A DNA stretch of 64,000 nucleotides from Nymphaea colorata. Lineage: Eukaryota > Streptophyta > Magnoliopsida > Nymphaeales > Nymphaeaceae. Numbering within the stretch: the first letter of the stretch is position 1; every line of letters starts with the position of its first letter. Location of the stretch: contig NC_045138.2 of NCBI RefSeq assembly GCF_008831285.2, positions 27,623,934-27,687,933 of the forward strand, given 5' to 3'. The notes below the pieces were generated by a model, which saw only the letters and a program-made list of their open reading frames with translations, had not been told where the DNA came from and made no database searches. Position numbers and translations under genes: made by a program. Of this stretch, positions 38,801 through 51,208 are shown one piece after another.

Positions 38801-41326
38801 ATTAGTTTTGGTCCTCCAAATTAATTTCTTAAACTGCATTCTTCTTTCAAAATAATTTACAAAATGAGGTGTCTGGTCAAGGATGGTTGCTTTTTGCATT
38901 GCGAGGTTTTAACACATGGCAGAAAATTATATATATTGGTATGTTTCTATGTGGCGACAATTTTGTATTTTTTAAGCGATTCCATCATATAATGCCATAT
39001 TGTTCTGAAGCTTGCTTAAATGCGGACATCTCTCACCTGTTCAGCCGGTAATGAGAAACAAAATTTATAATTCTGCACGCACTAGCCATTGTCTCTTAGA
39101 ATTTTGATGGTTCTGTGCTTCGCTGCAATTTGTTTGGTGTTGGTTGTTGGCTTCCATTCAAAACTTGCATAACCAACTGTTTTTTGGAATTACTTAATCC
39201 ACCCTTGACTGTTAATCAGAAAATTAACACATCCTATTGGCTTGAAATTAATATGTTGATCGCTGATATTTATGACTTCATTGAGTTCTTATTGTTTGTC
39301 ATGAATATCCAGGTGACTCCTATGAGCATCAGTTCGTTAAAACCTGTGACTGCTTATTGTTCTGATCAATTTTATAGAGGAATCGCTCACACCATTGTCA
39401 GCATCTATAGAGAAAGTGGCCTGAGAGGTCTCTATCGTGGAGCAGGTATGCAAGATTTTGGAATTTTTTATTGGCTGCATTGAGGTCTCATCATTGTACA
39501 ACCATTCCTGATTAGTTCTTTTGTCTTACTAACCTTAGATTTTCTTTACACATTCGAAATGGTTTTCCTCATTAGATTTATCAAATTGATTGCTGTCAGC
39601 ATCGATGTGTGTGTGTATATTGGCCCTTCTTTTTTGTCATCTGGGAATCTTTTCTAAGCCAGCTGGTACAATCGCAAATTTTTTTCATCTGCTGATTGAC
39701 ATCATACGTTGTGAGTGTAGCTTCCAATTCCATGCTTATATCATCCCTGGTCAAGAAGAGATAAACGTCAAAACAGACCGAGAAGACATGTAACAGTGCA
39801 TGAAAGTTTACAATCCATGCTCTAACTTGTCCACTAATAGAGCAGAAACCAGTCTGCATGAAAATGTGGAGACTTTTGGTCCATGATCTTGTGTGATCAT
39901 GGCTGCTTTCAGATTGTATTGATGGTTTGCTAGTTTTTTATTTTATGACATGTATATAGATTATTGCTTTGTCCACTTATTGGCCCTGCACCAGGCTCTA
40001 CCTATTTGAAATAGAAGAAAATGAATATCATATACATGTGCATGTTTTTTCGTGCACATATATGAATTTATCCATGAAAGTACTATTGAATGTACTCATA
40101 AATCTTATCAGCATGAGCGCGATTCTTTTAAGAAAAAGTCCAGATTTGTGTTTGAGTTTTGCTCAAATAGTAAATAAATAAGCTTGACCCAGGCTTTTTC
40201 ACAAGGATTTTATTCCTTGACTTGCCTATGAACATGAGAAACACTAAAGATGGACTGATTATTTGGTTCAACACTGACGTCATGTAAATCCACGGTCTTT
40301 TGCTTGCCTAATGCTATCATGGGGACCTTTATAGTTCATGAACTATGAAGAACTGTTCTGGATTGTTCATGTAGTGTAGTTGATATCTGTTCATCTATGG
40401 TCCATTGCTCCTTTACTTTATCCTCCGCAGGAAATTTCATTAAGCATGTTACTTGATAACTGAAGCTTCTTAAATGTCTTTGAGGCTTTCATTCAACTGC
40501 CTTAGCTTCAAAAGCTTTAATGCTGAAATGCATCTCATCTTGTCCCCAGCTGAATCTTTGAATAATTGAAAAATATAAGGAAATATATTTGGGCGTTCTC
40601 TTCAAATATGACAGGAGAAATAAGCACAGGAACTATCAGTCTCCAGGATTTCAGAAGTGTTCCTTAAAAGTATTTCTAATCTAGAACTTGTTTATGTTTC
40701 AGCCCCATCACTCTACGGAATATTCCCATATGCTGGCCTAAAATTCTATTTCTATGAGGAGACGAAGAGGCGTGTTCCCAAGGAGCACCGAAAAGACATA
40801 CATGTTAATCTCATCTGTGGATCTTTTGCTGGACTACTGGGCCAAACACTAACATACCCACTTGATGTTGTCAGGAGGCAAATGCAGGTGTTGTCTTCTT
40901 CCTCAAGGTTAATAACATCTTTAGCTGTTGGCAGGTGCTAATAGCAGTTTATAATAGAGTTTATGCTTGTAGGTACAAAGGCTAGCAGTTTTATCTGACA
41001 GCAGAAAGGAGATTTCAGGGACCGTAGAAACCTTAGTGACAATTGTCCAACAGCAAGGTTGGAGGCAATTATTTTCAGGGCTGAGCATCAACTATTTGAA
41101 GGTTAGTGGGAGTCGATTCTAATTTTTTTGCAAAATCTGTTGGACCTGGCTATGTTCTAATTTCAGGGTTGCCTTTTGTTTTCTTCAGGTGGTTCCTTCA
41201 GTTGCCATTGGGTTTACAGTTTATGACGCTATGAAATCATGGTTAAGAGTTCCACCTAGAGATGATGTGGTTGTTGAAGTAGCATCACAAAGAAGAAAAG
41301 CTCACACCTCATCTTTGCCGTCCTGA
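35868..41326 (+). CDS. COAC1: Mitochondrial coenzyme A carrier (CoAc type), 7 exons
   Basis: A mitochondrial carrier-family protein of the inner membrane, closest to plant CoA transporters (CoAc1/CoAc2) that import CoA into the matrix. Exons 35868-36023, 38097-38182, 38480-38687, 39313-39445, 40703-40887, 40973-41101 and 41189-41326 join to 344 residues. The three repeats each carry the carrier signature: PLERVK (43-48), PLDLVRTK (139-146) and PLDVVRRQ (247-254). Family-specific stretches include [45 protein letters not shown] and [30 protein letters not shown]. The N-terminus is short and GC-rich, with no clear presequence, as usual for this family. The C-terminal tail after the last helix is longer than in many relatives and rich in charged residues. 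Intron 1 is about 2.1 kb. Confidence 0.94.
36024..38096 (+). other. Large first intron of the CoA carrier gene
   Basis: About 2.1 kb of mixed-composition DNA. Open frames within it match nothing known. Phrases such as 'aagttcgtttgggcatgac' near 36473 suggest remnants of small elements. Confidence 0.5.
38229..38335. repeat. 41-bp minisatellite in intron 2 of the CoA carrier gene
   Basis: The unit beginning atctgcttcttg and running to ggcatctaacgtttg starts at 38229, 38270 and 38311. The first two copies are nearly identical and the third is partial. Confidence 0.85.
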
Positions 41327-41896
41327 CTATGATGTTGCACTGGAAATGACCGGTTTTTTCGGATGGAATCTGCAAAAATTATATATTTTTAAGCTGATTA
41401 CAAATTCCATTCTTTTTGTATATTCCAATTCATATGGTGTATATTTTATTGGTTGAGAGAATAAGTGAAATAAATCAAAGCTTGTAAGTTTTCCCAGTGT
41501 AGTTTTTCCTTTCTAATAGTCTTTTCTAGTGAAGACGTGCAGAAAACGTAAAATTTGACTAACGAATTGTTGAAGTCTCGTACATGTACTTTCACAAAAG
41601 AAAAATGAGTTGTATGGAAACTCCTTGTCGCAAGTATTGATGTTTTCTTCTAGTTTCTACTATTTGCATTAATACACAAAAGTTCATCCTTTCCTGTTTA
41701 GCCATGTCTCCTCTTTCTTGGTTAGCCTGTCAAGTACTTAATGCTTTAATCTACTTGTGAAGGCACAATCTCCATTAAACTTCCAGGCCATGCAAACAAG
41801 CAATGACAAACAAGTTTGCTAGCTGAAAGAAGGACCAGAAGAGTGACATGTTTTTTGGCTCATCCACAAGCTGCTGCCTGCTAGGTTGTACACGTA

Positions 41897-41990
41897 GCTA
41901 GGTAGGTTGGTTGGGGCTCCAAGATGAAGAGAGTAGGGTTTGATACCCGGGATGGGCAAATTCTTTATAAGCTATCCTGCACGCTTGGCT
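41897..41990 (+). repeat. Possible tRNA-derived SINE fragment
   Basis: tagctaggtagg (A-box-like) is followed about 35 bases later by agggtttgatacccgg (B-box-like), the spacing expected of a pol III promoter. It does not fold as a tRNA by eye, and no poly-A or target duplication was found. Confidence 0.35.
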
Positions 41991-42502
41991 CAGCTGTTCA
42001 GTTTACTTTGTGAAATCGCAACCTGAACCGCATCACTCAAAGAACTTATATTTCTTTTCGCCTAAAAGGGAATTGTATAAAACTATACAGATTATAAAAC
42101 TGTATAGAATGCTCGACTGCAATCTTATATTCCACACATGAAAAAAGGTACTTTCTGCTATCATGTTTGCTTATAACCCATTACGAAAATACATTTTCCC
42201 CATTTATCACTTTTTCTACAAGAAATCACTTTGTATTGTCTAATTGTAGAGGCATGTGGGATCGATCTTTTGCCTTCTATCACCCTAGCTATAGTGAAGT
42301 TTAGCTACACTCGTTTTTCTTCTATTTTCCCCTTCTGCATTGAATTAATAATGAGAACTAACAAGATTTATAATTATATGTATATTCTGTGCTATAATAT
42401 AATATGTATATATAATGTTATATATTATATTTAAATATACTATATTATATGTCACATACTGTTTAATATGTTATGTATGTACAGATATGTAACGAATATG
42501 GT

Positions 42503-42505
<3 letters not shown>

Positions 42506-42537
<32 letters not shown>
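42506..42537. repeat. (AT)n microsatellite
   Basis: About 16 AT dinucleotides inside a longer AT-rich tract. Confidence 0.9.
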
Positions 42538-42541
<4 letters not shown>

Positions 42542-44866
42542 CACATTTTCCTCCTTTTGTTCAAAACCTTTAGAGGGCAGGCTTAGTAACAGCTATAAAT
42601 TGTAGGCTTTAAATGAGACTACTTGAAACTTCGTCTTTCTCCAGTAGTTTTATCTATAATAAGATATTCATTTATTTATTTGCAAAAATAATTGCAGACT
42701 GCTTTCCTCCTTGTACCACACAGCAGATTTATTTGTTGATCTACTTTGTTGTTGTCCAGGTTCAGTGGATCTATCTGAATACAGCCAATGGCTAAACAAC
42801 TTGCTAGAAGAAACACGTCAGTTATGGGTCGCTTGTCTGAGCATATAGAGACACACACACATATATACATAAATATGAAACTTTACAGAAAATATGCTCA
42901 ACTTTCGGACGAGTTATAACCAAAGCATACTTTTGAAGAAGTAGCAAAAACATACTCAGGTTTCAGTTTCTTCATTTGATTTGGCCGTCTGCCTTACACA
43001 TAAAAGAGGTGGTTAACGAAATATAAACATAAGTATGCATTTGTTGTTCCACCAAAACTACAGCAGTCTTTAGAATATGTCTATCATCTACTTTATCATT
43101 CTCCAGCAATGCGTGGTAATGTTCTTGTAAATAAAGGATAGATTCAACACATCTTAACAGTGAATTTTTGAACCTTTTGCCAAAACTTCAACTGTCCCCT
43201 TACTGTGTCTATAGTTCGAAACTTATAAGCATACTTTTAGGTCATTTTATTCGAATATCTTAGATATAATAAATATGTATCCTAACCAAATCTCAAAACA
43301 ATACTATGGAATTTGTAAATCCTATTCAAGCCTTCGAGTAGGCACATCAATGACTATACTTCTAGCTTCAAGCTATAATAATCACGTATCAGTTGAAACT
43401 TAGAAAAAGAAAAGATAAAATCGTTAATGCTTACTTGCGAACACTTACGGAAATGCATTACATATGATTTGTTTTCAATTTTCTTGGAGGGTACCTGATA
43501 AGAAAAGCATTGCGTTTTTTCAACATATGTTTCTAAAACACTGTTATAAGAACATCATGTTCTTACCTCATATAATATGGTGCCATTATTATCCAATATT
43601 TAATTGTCGAATAAGGACAAATTCTGTAATTACAATATATTTCTTGAAAAAAGAATACGATGTTCTTGCCAACATTTTCTCATCAAACACCCCCTTAAAA
43701 TTTTGAATCTGTCAAGAGATGAGTCCCAAATTGGTGCCGATTCTTTTTAGTTAGTAGTAAATAGAACTCAGTTAGTGAGTGCAGCTTTATGTTAAAAAAC
43801 TTTCAAACGAGAATCACTATCGCTGATTTTAGCCTGACAAGATTTTGACTAAAGTTGCTATCATTCAACCTAACTGAATCTCGACTTGGATTGAACCACA
43901 CACGAACAAAATCCCATCTCACTAAACCTTTGTTCATGGACTCCCATTTCACTCGTTTCTTGTCATTGGGAATTATCTCGACTGGTAAGTTCTTCACGTC
44001 CGTCTCACCTTCTATATAGTGATCGGATTTGATGCAGGCAAAAAATAAGAAAAACTTGAAGGACTCCGATACTGATCCGCTTGCTGCTCCAGTTATCATT
44101 CTATGAACTCTCGTGAAAACAGCTACACCGCAATGGCTGAAGCAACAAGGATAAGACTAGGGGCGGCTGCTCCACTTCCCCATGAAAGTTCTTGGAGAAG
44201 CGCATCATTTATTGACTTTGTGCATTTCGAGCAGGCTGGAACGACACAGTGATGAATTCATAGTGGTCAACTTCAACTTCAATCAGATTCGGCCGCTGTT
44301 TAAATCATATAATTCTGACAAAAAATATACATTTAAAGCCTTTCAACATTTTATATGAGAGTCGTAGCATTGCAGAAAAACATGACACAGCTACATATGG
44401 GATTGCAATTATAAAAGATCGATGAATGGTATGGAACATGCAACTTGGTTAGTAGAAAAAACTTCATTTTCTACATAAAATTTCATTTTTAGCGAAGTGA
44501 TAAAATTCAGGATCTGGTGTGAAACTATGGCAGCTTGTAATTGACGAAGAACCGAGCTTTCCCTTCCAACCACAGCCAGAGAAGAAATTTAAAAAGAAAA
44601 GCTAGCGGTAGATAATCTTCAAGCAACAATCCAACTCCTCTGTCACAAACTTGGCCCTTCACTCCTGCCGGCTGCCGCTGCGATGATCGTTCCCGGTACG
44701 TAGATCAGTGGGTGTCTCCGCTCTACAAATTAAAATCCTCTCCCTTTCTGTCGAAGCTGTGCTTCCCTGTCTCAGAGAGAGGGAAAAAGGGTGGGGTGAA
44801 GGAAGCTGTCTCCGTCTTCTCTCTAGATTACTGTCACTCGTCCCGCGGAGGGAGAGAAAGAGACAG

Positions 44867-45775
44867 ATGACAGCAAGCGAGGAGCCACCGGCCGAAAGTG
44901 GCATCACCACCACCTCACCAACGGCAGCACTGACGGCGGCGCCCATCTCCAGCGACGCGAAGGAAGCGTGGGTGTGGGAGCAGATCAGGCAGGAGGCAAG
45001 GAGGGACGCAGAGGCGGAGCCTTCTCTGGCCAGCTACCTCTACTCGACCATCCTCTGCCATCCTTCCCTCGAGCGCGCCCTTTCTTTCCACCTTGGCAAC
45101 CGCCTCTGCTCCCCAACTCTTCTTTCCACTCTACTCTACAATCTCTTCCTCGACTTGCTATCGTCCTCCCCTTCCCTCCGCTGCGCCGCCGTCGCCGACC
45201 TCCTAGCCGCGCGCCTCCGAGATCCCGCCTGTTCCTCCTTCTCCCACTGTCTCCTCAACTACAAAGGCTTCCTTGCCCTCCAGGCCCATCGAGTCTCTCA
45301 CAACCTCTGGCTCCAGGGCCGCTCCGCCCTAGCCCTTGCTCTGCACTCCCGCATCTGCGACGTGTTCTCCGTCGACATCCATCCTGGTGCTCGCCTTGGC
45401 TCCGGCATCCTCCTCGACCACGCCACCGGAGTCGTCATCGGGGAGACCGCCGTCGTTGGGGACAACGTCTCCATCCTTCACCATGTCACGCTCGGGGGAA
45501 CCGGCAGGACTGCCGGCGATCGCCATCCGAAAGTTGGTGACGGTGTCCTCATTGGCGCCGGGGCCACCGTGCTTGGAAACGTGAGTATCGGCGAGGGAGC
45601 GAAGATTGGCGCCGGGTCCGTGGTGCTCATCGACGTTCCTCCCAGGACCACAGCCGTTGGCAATCCGGCGAGGCTCGTCGGCGGACGGGCACACCCGGCG
45701 AAGAACAATGACCTCCCCGGCGAGAGTATGGATCATACCTCGTTCATTAATCTGTTGGCGGAGTTCGCTGGTTGA
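44867..45775 (+). CDS. SERAT: Serine O-acetyltransferase (SERAT), intronless
   Basis: Catalyses L-serine + acetyl-CoA to O-acetylserine, the first committed step of cysteine synthesis. Plant SATs also form the regulatory cysteine synthase complex with O-acetylserine (thiol) lyase. One uninterrupted GC-rich frame gives 302 residues. The N-terminal helical domain (about 32-165) precedes the left-handed beta-helix of hexapeptide repeats. The catalytic block DHATG has His185, GDRHPK has His220 and the acetyl-CoA site follows (VLIGAGATVLGNVSIG). I chose the first ATG. The frame is open upstream for 53 codons but without ATG, and no transit peptide is apparent, so a cytosolic form is likely. The C-terminus ends ...TSFINLLAEFAG instead of the usual acidic/aromatic tail closing in isoleucine, which may affect complex formation. 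The enzyme call is firm. The isoform is inferred. Confidence 0.95.
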   Translation: MTASEEPPAESGITTTSPTAALTAAPISSDAKEAWVWEQIRQEARRDAEAEPSLASYLYSTILCHPSLERALSFHLGNRLCSPTLLSTLLYNLFLDLLSSSPSLRCAAVADLLAARLRDPACSSFSHCLLNYKGFLALQAHRVSHNLWLQGRSALALALHSRICDVFSVDIHPGARLGSGILLDHATGVVIGETAVVGDNVSILHHVTLGGTGRTAGDRHPKVGDGVLIGAGATVLGNVSIGEGAKIGAGSVVLIDVPPRTTAVGNPARLVGGRAHPAKNNDLPGESMDHTSFINLLAEFAG

Positions 45776-48700
45776 TGTCGTCTGTTTCCATCTTCTTCTT
45801 CATGGTTTTTTTCTTCTTCTTTTCCATTGTTGGCGGCTGCAGACGCTTTATATTTTTGGAGTATGAGCATGTTGTATAGTACAGAAATTACAGAACTCAC
45901 GAATAAATTTGGAGAAAATTTTGCCCTTTTTTGGTGTTACATATCGTTACGTTCTTGTGGCTTTGATTGCTAGGAAGGTGATGACAAATCAAAATATAGC
46001 TGTTTCAGTTTGCAGGCACCGGGTATCTCAAAATTGATCTTCTTCTTCCCTTCCCTTTCCTCTATCCCCATGTTTACATCTTTTTCCTTTTCATCTGAGA
46101 TTCTGTTTTGGTCATGGCAATTGGTTTGTTGGGTATTCCTCACATATTCATTCTTTTACTACTGTTTTATCTTAAAGAGTGAGAGTTCGTTGCACCTGAA
46201 TCACGAAGCCTTGTGCCTGGTTCTCACAGGGTGAAGGCCGGACTTCATATAGAATCCTCAAACTGTCCATGTGTATATTCGTGTTCGCGTTGCGTACTTC
46301 AATGTTTTGAGCTAATTAGTGTTCACGGCTTCATCTTCCAGTATGAGAACAATGCCAACGTAAAAAACTTGGTGGTTCGCAGAAATAAATTAAAAGGGAG
46401 CTTGCTACTTGCTAGGTTTGAACTTGCTAAACTGTGCTTCTTAACTTAAAGTAAGGGCTAATGTATTCTAACAGATTGGAGAAATTATCATTTCGCTGAA
46501 TTCTTACTCACATCTAGCCTGTCTTACTGACTAGTGGCCAATACAATGTCGGATTCTATACTGATTTGTTTCTATCCGCAGTCACTTTTTGTGTTCCACG
46601 TTCAAAGATCGGCGATGGTACCTTGTGCTTCAGCATCTAGTTTCTTACGACTGTGAAGAGTTTCTAAAATTCGGTGGAATTCGTATTTCTAGCGATGCTT
46701 CTGCATTTGTGCTCGCGTTTACTCTGAGAGCTGAGGCTTTGAGGTTCTGCTAATCCTTACCAAGCAGCTATTCTGCTCTTGGCCGTTTATGCCTTCTCTT
46801 GAGGACCCACCAATGCTAATTCAGTATGTTCAGCAGCATGATACCATTTGCTGTCTTAATTGCAGTAAAGGGAGCTTCATTATTTGTCTTATTCTTTCTG
46901 GAGATCGGAACTTTTCTGTTGAACGTCGGGTTGAGTCCAAAAAATAAAAATATTCAGCGTAGAGGGTTTTCAATTTCTTATAGTTGCGTCGAACTTGTTA
47001 TGGCTTTCTTTCTGGTTTCTATTACTACAGTGGTAAATTGGGCCAAGTTCTTTTTGCGTGGTATACTTAAGGATGTGGTTTCTGCAGCACGCGGTAGTGT
47101 TACTGTCAACTTATGACTTGGCTTAGAGCAGTTCTTGGGAGGACAAGGGAAGTTGGTCTTATTCGTTCTGATTTTATTTACTGTGATGCTGAGCAAACTC
47201 GTTGCAAGGTCGTGTAATACGTTAACCAGTGGGAAGAATTCCACAGTTGCAAGGATTCACACTTTTTGATCAGACATTATCTAACAGAGCATTCTGCACT
47301 CACAAAAAGCAATCTCAATACTTTTTTTCTTGTTCGATCACCACTCGTTTCATTCATGATGATCACTGTGTCGCCATCAGAGGCATCTTTCACAAGATCA
47401 AAATGTGCGGTTCAAGTGTTACGCTGTCCACGAACGTGATCACGATTTCTGGCTTTCGGAAAAATAAACAAACGGATACCAGAAGCAAGAACGGAGAAGA
47501 GAATTCCATCAAACATTCGACTAACATAGGAGATGACTGAGCTGAAATGGGGAAGTGATTTTTTAGAAGAAATGAAGTGGGTTTTGGCGAACCGATGAAA
47601 GGTTGAAACCACGGACTGCTTGGGGACATGAATAGAGGGTAGTGGGTTTTATCTCACAAAAACAAATCCATTTGAATGTTCTGTATTTTTTCTTACACCG
47701 GCAGTCGACCACAGGCTCGTTAAATCGGCAACCTCACTTCTGACTTCCAGGTTTTCCAAACCCCGAGAATAACTTATATTTCCTCAGTCAAAAAAGGAAC
47801 ACAATCTTTGAGCTGACCATTCGCTACTAAAAGGACAATTTTAGCAACCAACTTCTTAAGGATGAATGGGCAAAGAGATACATTATGGTTTTCTTTGTAG
47901 AAACTTTAGGCTTACTTTTTTGCTGTAACTTAAAAAGGACTCCTCTCTAAATGAGCAGAATATTGTTCATAAAATTGTTAGAAATGAGCTTGAAAGGAGG
48001 CTTTTGTTAAGTTAGTTAAGAATATAATTTTGAAATAGAGAGTCATCCTGGATAAAAGTTACTGTTAACAGAAGTTTATGTCATGACGGTCTTCATAGAA
48101 AGTATCGTCTTCGTTAAAAGAATTATGGAAACTGTTCTTTTTTTTATTATTATTATAAGCAGATAGAACGCGAGGAACCAAAATTTTCCCTTGTTATAAC
48201 CACTATACTGAAATAGTTGATTTGATGCACTGCGATGGATGATCCAACTAGCCTATTATACGGCCACATATCTACACACTCAGGAATAAGGATACAGCAA
48301 AATTTGGACCTGATTTGGATCCACTTTATTGGATCCAACCCGACTGTGCCTTTCCTACGGACTCATGGTTTTATATGAATTCAGTTAATCAAATCCAGAT
48401 CTGACAAACATCAGACTCCTCACAAATTTTATGGATCTTGAACTCAGCTACAGATTCCAGGCTTGGTTACCTGAATCCTATGTCCAATCCCAATCTGACT
48501 AGTACTTGAATCCTGGTTTTTTAATAGCATCTATAGACGGAGGGACATGTGGGCAATTGCCCACTCCATCCTACATAAATTGCCTACAACATTTCACACA
48601 AATTTGCTTATTCTCGTGTGAATACCTCATGACTGTTTCCTAAAAATTAGAATCTGACACATTCATACCTGGCTCTGTGGTATCCGATTAATAATTTTCG

Positions 48701-50990
48701 TCTTTCAAATCTTAGTAGTAACAGTAGTAGTCATAAAATGCCACCCAACGTTAATTTAATATTTCGAATCAGAAGAAAAACGGTAACGGTTCCATAAAGT
48801 TGGCAGGCAAATTATGCCAAGCGTTTTCCAGCTGCTACCATTCTCTCCATTTGTCTGAGATTTTGGCTAGAATATGTGCCACGTTACACGAGTTTCAAGT
48901 ATATTAGATATTAATAGAAGCTAGTCCAGGATACGGTATTGACAATTTTTCTCATTACAATATGAATTTGGCAGGTATAATGGAGTAAAATATGCTTCAT
49001 CATTGTAGTAGCCAGGGAGCAAACCAGGGTAAAACTTTTCAAGTTTTGATCTGCAAGTTTTATATGTGGCAAGACTCATCATGTGGTTTGAATTTTTTGA
49101 GTTCAACATTTAATTTTTCGTTCTGTTGTAGAGCCGTAATGGAGAGACAAAAGAAGTGGAATTTGTTGTTTGCCCTCTAGACGAAGAAAAATCAGCAATC
49201 AAATGTTGGATAACTGTAAGGCTTATGAGTTCGAATACCACTTGTTTCAAATACATAGACTAATTTGTTAAAGTCATATCAAACTAAAAATCTTAGGTTA
49301 GACTTAAGATCCGTACTTGGTTGAAGATCTATACTTGAGATTTTCGTTTGATGTTCTACACTAGATAAGGTTTAATTTGACATCAGGATAGGGAAGAATC
49401 TGATCTTAAATGTGTAGATCTAAAATCTTGAGAATCTAATATAATCAAATGCCCTGCCCTTAAAGAATGTTATCATGCTTAAATTTTGTCTTTGAACATC
49501 TTTTCTCTCTAACAATATACACACTGGTTTGAGGTTTGTTGAACCTGTAACTTAATACTGTAACTTATAATCAATCTAAACTTGAAGGTTTCTTGAACGT
49601 CAAAAACTCTCACTTTTTCGCCCAAGTTTCTCGAGCGGATTGAAGGCTTTGGCAATTTCACCTTTCTACTCCACAAGTTTCAACAACTTAAAGAGAAGAC
49701 CTTTTGAAGAGCTGAGAAAGTTCCGTATACCTTTTCAAGCAGTTGTAATCTAGTTTTCTTTTCTCCATAGAATCGAATTTCAATCAACTCCATTCTTATA
49801 CAATCAATGCATTACTTATAAAACTTAAAACTCCATAGGTCTTGTACTTTAGAGATGGATCAATTCGTTCATTGTTTTCCTAGCAAGATTTTCATACAGT
49901 CAGTAGAACATAAGGATGGATCGTGACCCCTTTTAGGAATCGAATCATACTAACAAGCATGATCTTTGACAGTCTACTGTACATGGTTCTTAACACCTAC
50001 TGTCTATATCATCAACAGCTCATTTTTAGTACTAACAATGTTAGATAGAAAACTAATTTACATGATCTTTTTGCCCTTTGCATCTCTTGTTCGGTTCATG
50101 TGTTCGACCCCCTTCACAACAAGCCACATTTTGTTTGATGTTATGTTCCTGTTTGAGCACGAATATATAACCAGCTTCTAATTACTGCAAATCCGCAAAA
50201 GTCCAAATTCTGCGAAGCCATGTCATTGATGTTAACTCTAATTGCTGATCGATCAAATCTCAACTATATATGCAGCAAAAATGTCTTCAAGAAATTGTAT
50301 CTTCATGAGAAGACTAAACGTAACATGCCACAAAATTAATCTGTTGATAGATGTTTAATTGCTTAGAAAACTTCAATTTTTTTTTTTTTCGTGTTGGTTC
50401 GTAAGAAAAAACGTCTCTCTCTTGCAAGGTGAACTGTGTCGTGCAAGGAAGAGCCACCTTTTTCTTTGAAATAAAAGCACGCTCAAACAGGTTGAAAGAA
50501 ATCTCACATGGCTACGTTCAACACCTGTACGATATCGGCATGGTAGTCGTTTCTGAATTTTTTGTTAATTATATCCAAGCAATAAAGAAGTTTTTCTTCC
50601 TTCTGCTCTTTAGCTTCCATCCTTTCCTGGAACTTTGAGTGTTGCTGAAACCTTTTCAGGTTGTCTTTAGTTAAGAAAGAAAAAGACAATGCCATTAAAT
50701 AGAAGCAGCAGATTTCCTGCGCTGAGGTGGCTATCTTTCACATGCTTCCCATGCCTCATCACATGGAGAGAGAGAGAGAGAGGAACAGAGAGAGTGAGAG
50801 AGAGAGAAGCAAGATTGTAAAGAGATCTACATGCAGGAAAATGACATATAACTTAATTAGCGGAAATCGAAGCTGCTAATTCAACTCATATATTGTACAA
50901 ACAAGAGAAGGATGAAAATGGAAGGAAAATCAGAACCAGAAGAATGAGAAGCAGAAAAGAGAACAGGGAAAAGAAAAACTGAAAAACCTA
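45776..50990. other. Intergenic: SAT 3' flank to PYL2 3' flank
   Basis: AT-rich sequence without a recognisable gene. It contains repeat phrases of the 'ggatccaatccgaatctga' kind near 48290-48530, a block related to the 10.9-kb repeat (49300-49460) and a GA-rich run (50768-50812). Several open frames of 60-100 codons have composition like their surroundings and no known motif. Confidence 0.45.
50768..50812. repeat. GA-rich microsatellite (interrupted)
   Basis: Runs of GAGAGAGA broken by 'gaaca' and 'gtga'. Confidence 0.85.
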
Positions 50991-51048
50991 AATCTCTTAT
51001 TCCAACCATGAACCTACAGCACTTGAACCTTGATCATCCCCGACACCA

Positions 51049-51200
51049 GCAGGCATACACGCAGACATGCATGCATGCATGCAGACACATAAAAGGACAT
51101 GGATATACATGCATATGCACATGTACCCATGTACATGCCTGCAGCAACACACACACATACATGAATGCGCATGGATAGACACAGGTACATACATGCAGAG
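51049..51200. repeat. CATG/ACAC-rich simple-sequence tract at the 3' side of PYL2
   Basis: Alternating catgcatgcatgc, acatgcatatgcacatg, acacacacatacatg and acacaggtacatacatg phrases. It lies just downstream of the PYL2 stop codon and probably forms part of its 3' untranslated region. Confidence 0.75.
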
Positions 51201-51208
51201 AGAGATGA

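Larger units (their letters stand above)
41327..44640. other. Intergenic: CoA carrier 3' flank to SAT promoter
   Basis: It holds the carrier 3' untranslated region, a tRNA-like repeat candidate (41897-41990), an AT-rich tract with an AT run (42506-42537), and unremarkable DNA to 44600. A minus-strand open frame at 43803-44099 has no recognisable domain. Confidence 0.45.

Noticed and set aside
43803-44099. 98-codon minus-strand frame
   Set aside because: Composition equals the surroundings, no known motif, and no supporting promoter or splice context.
44708-44866. In-frame extension upstream of the SAT start
   Set aside because: It begins with GTG, contains no ATG and does not look like a plastid or mitochondrial transit peptide. 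It is more likely 5' untranslated region.
45329-45736. Long minus-strand frame inside SAT
   Set aside because: Antisense of the GC-rich SAT gene; low complexity and no homology recognised.
46826-47116. 96-codon hydrophobic frame downstream of SAT
   Set aside because: Intergenic T-rich DNA read as hydrophobic residues; no conserved pattern.
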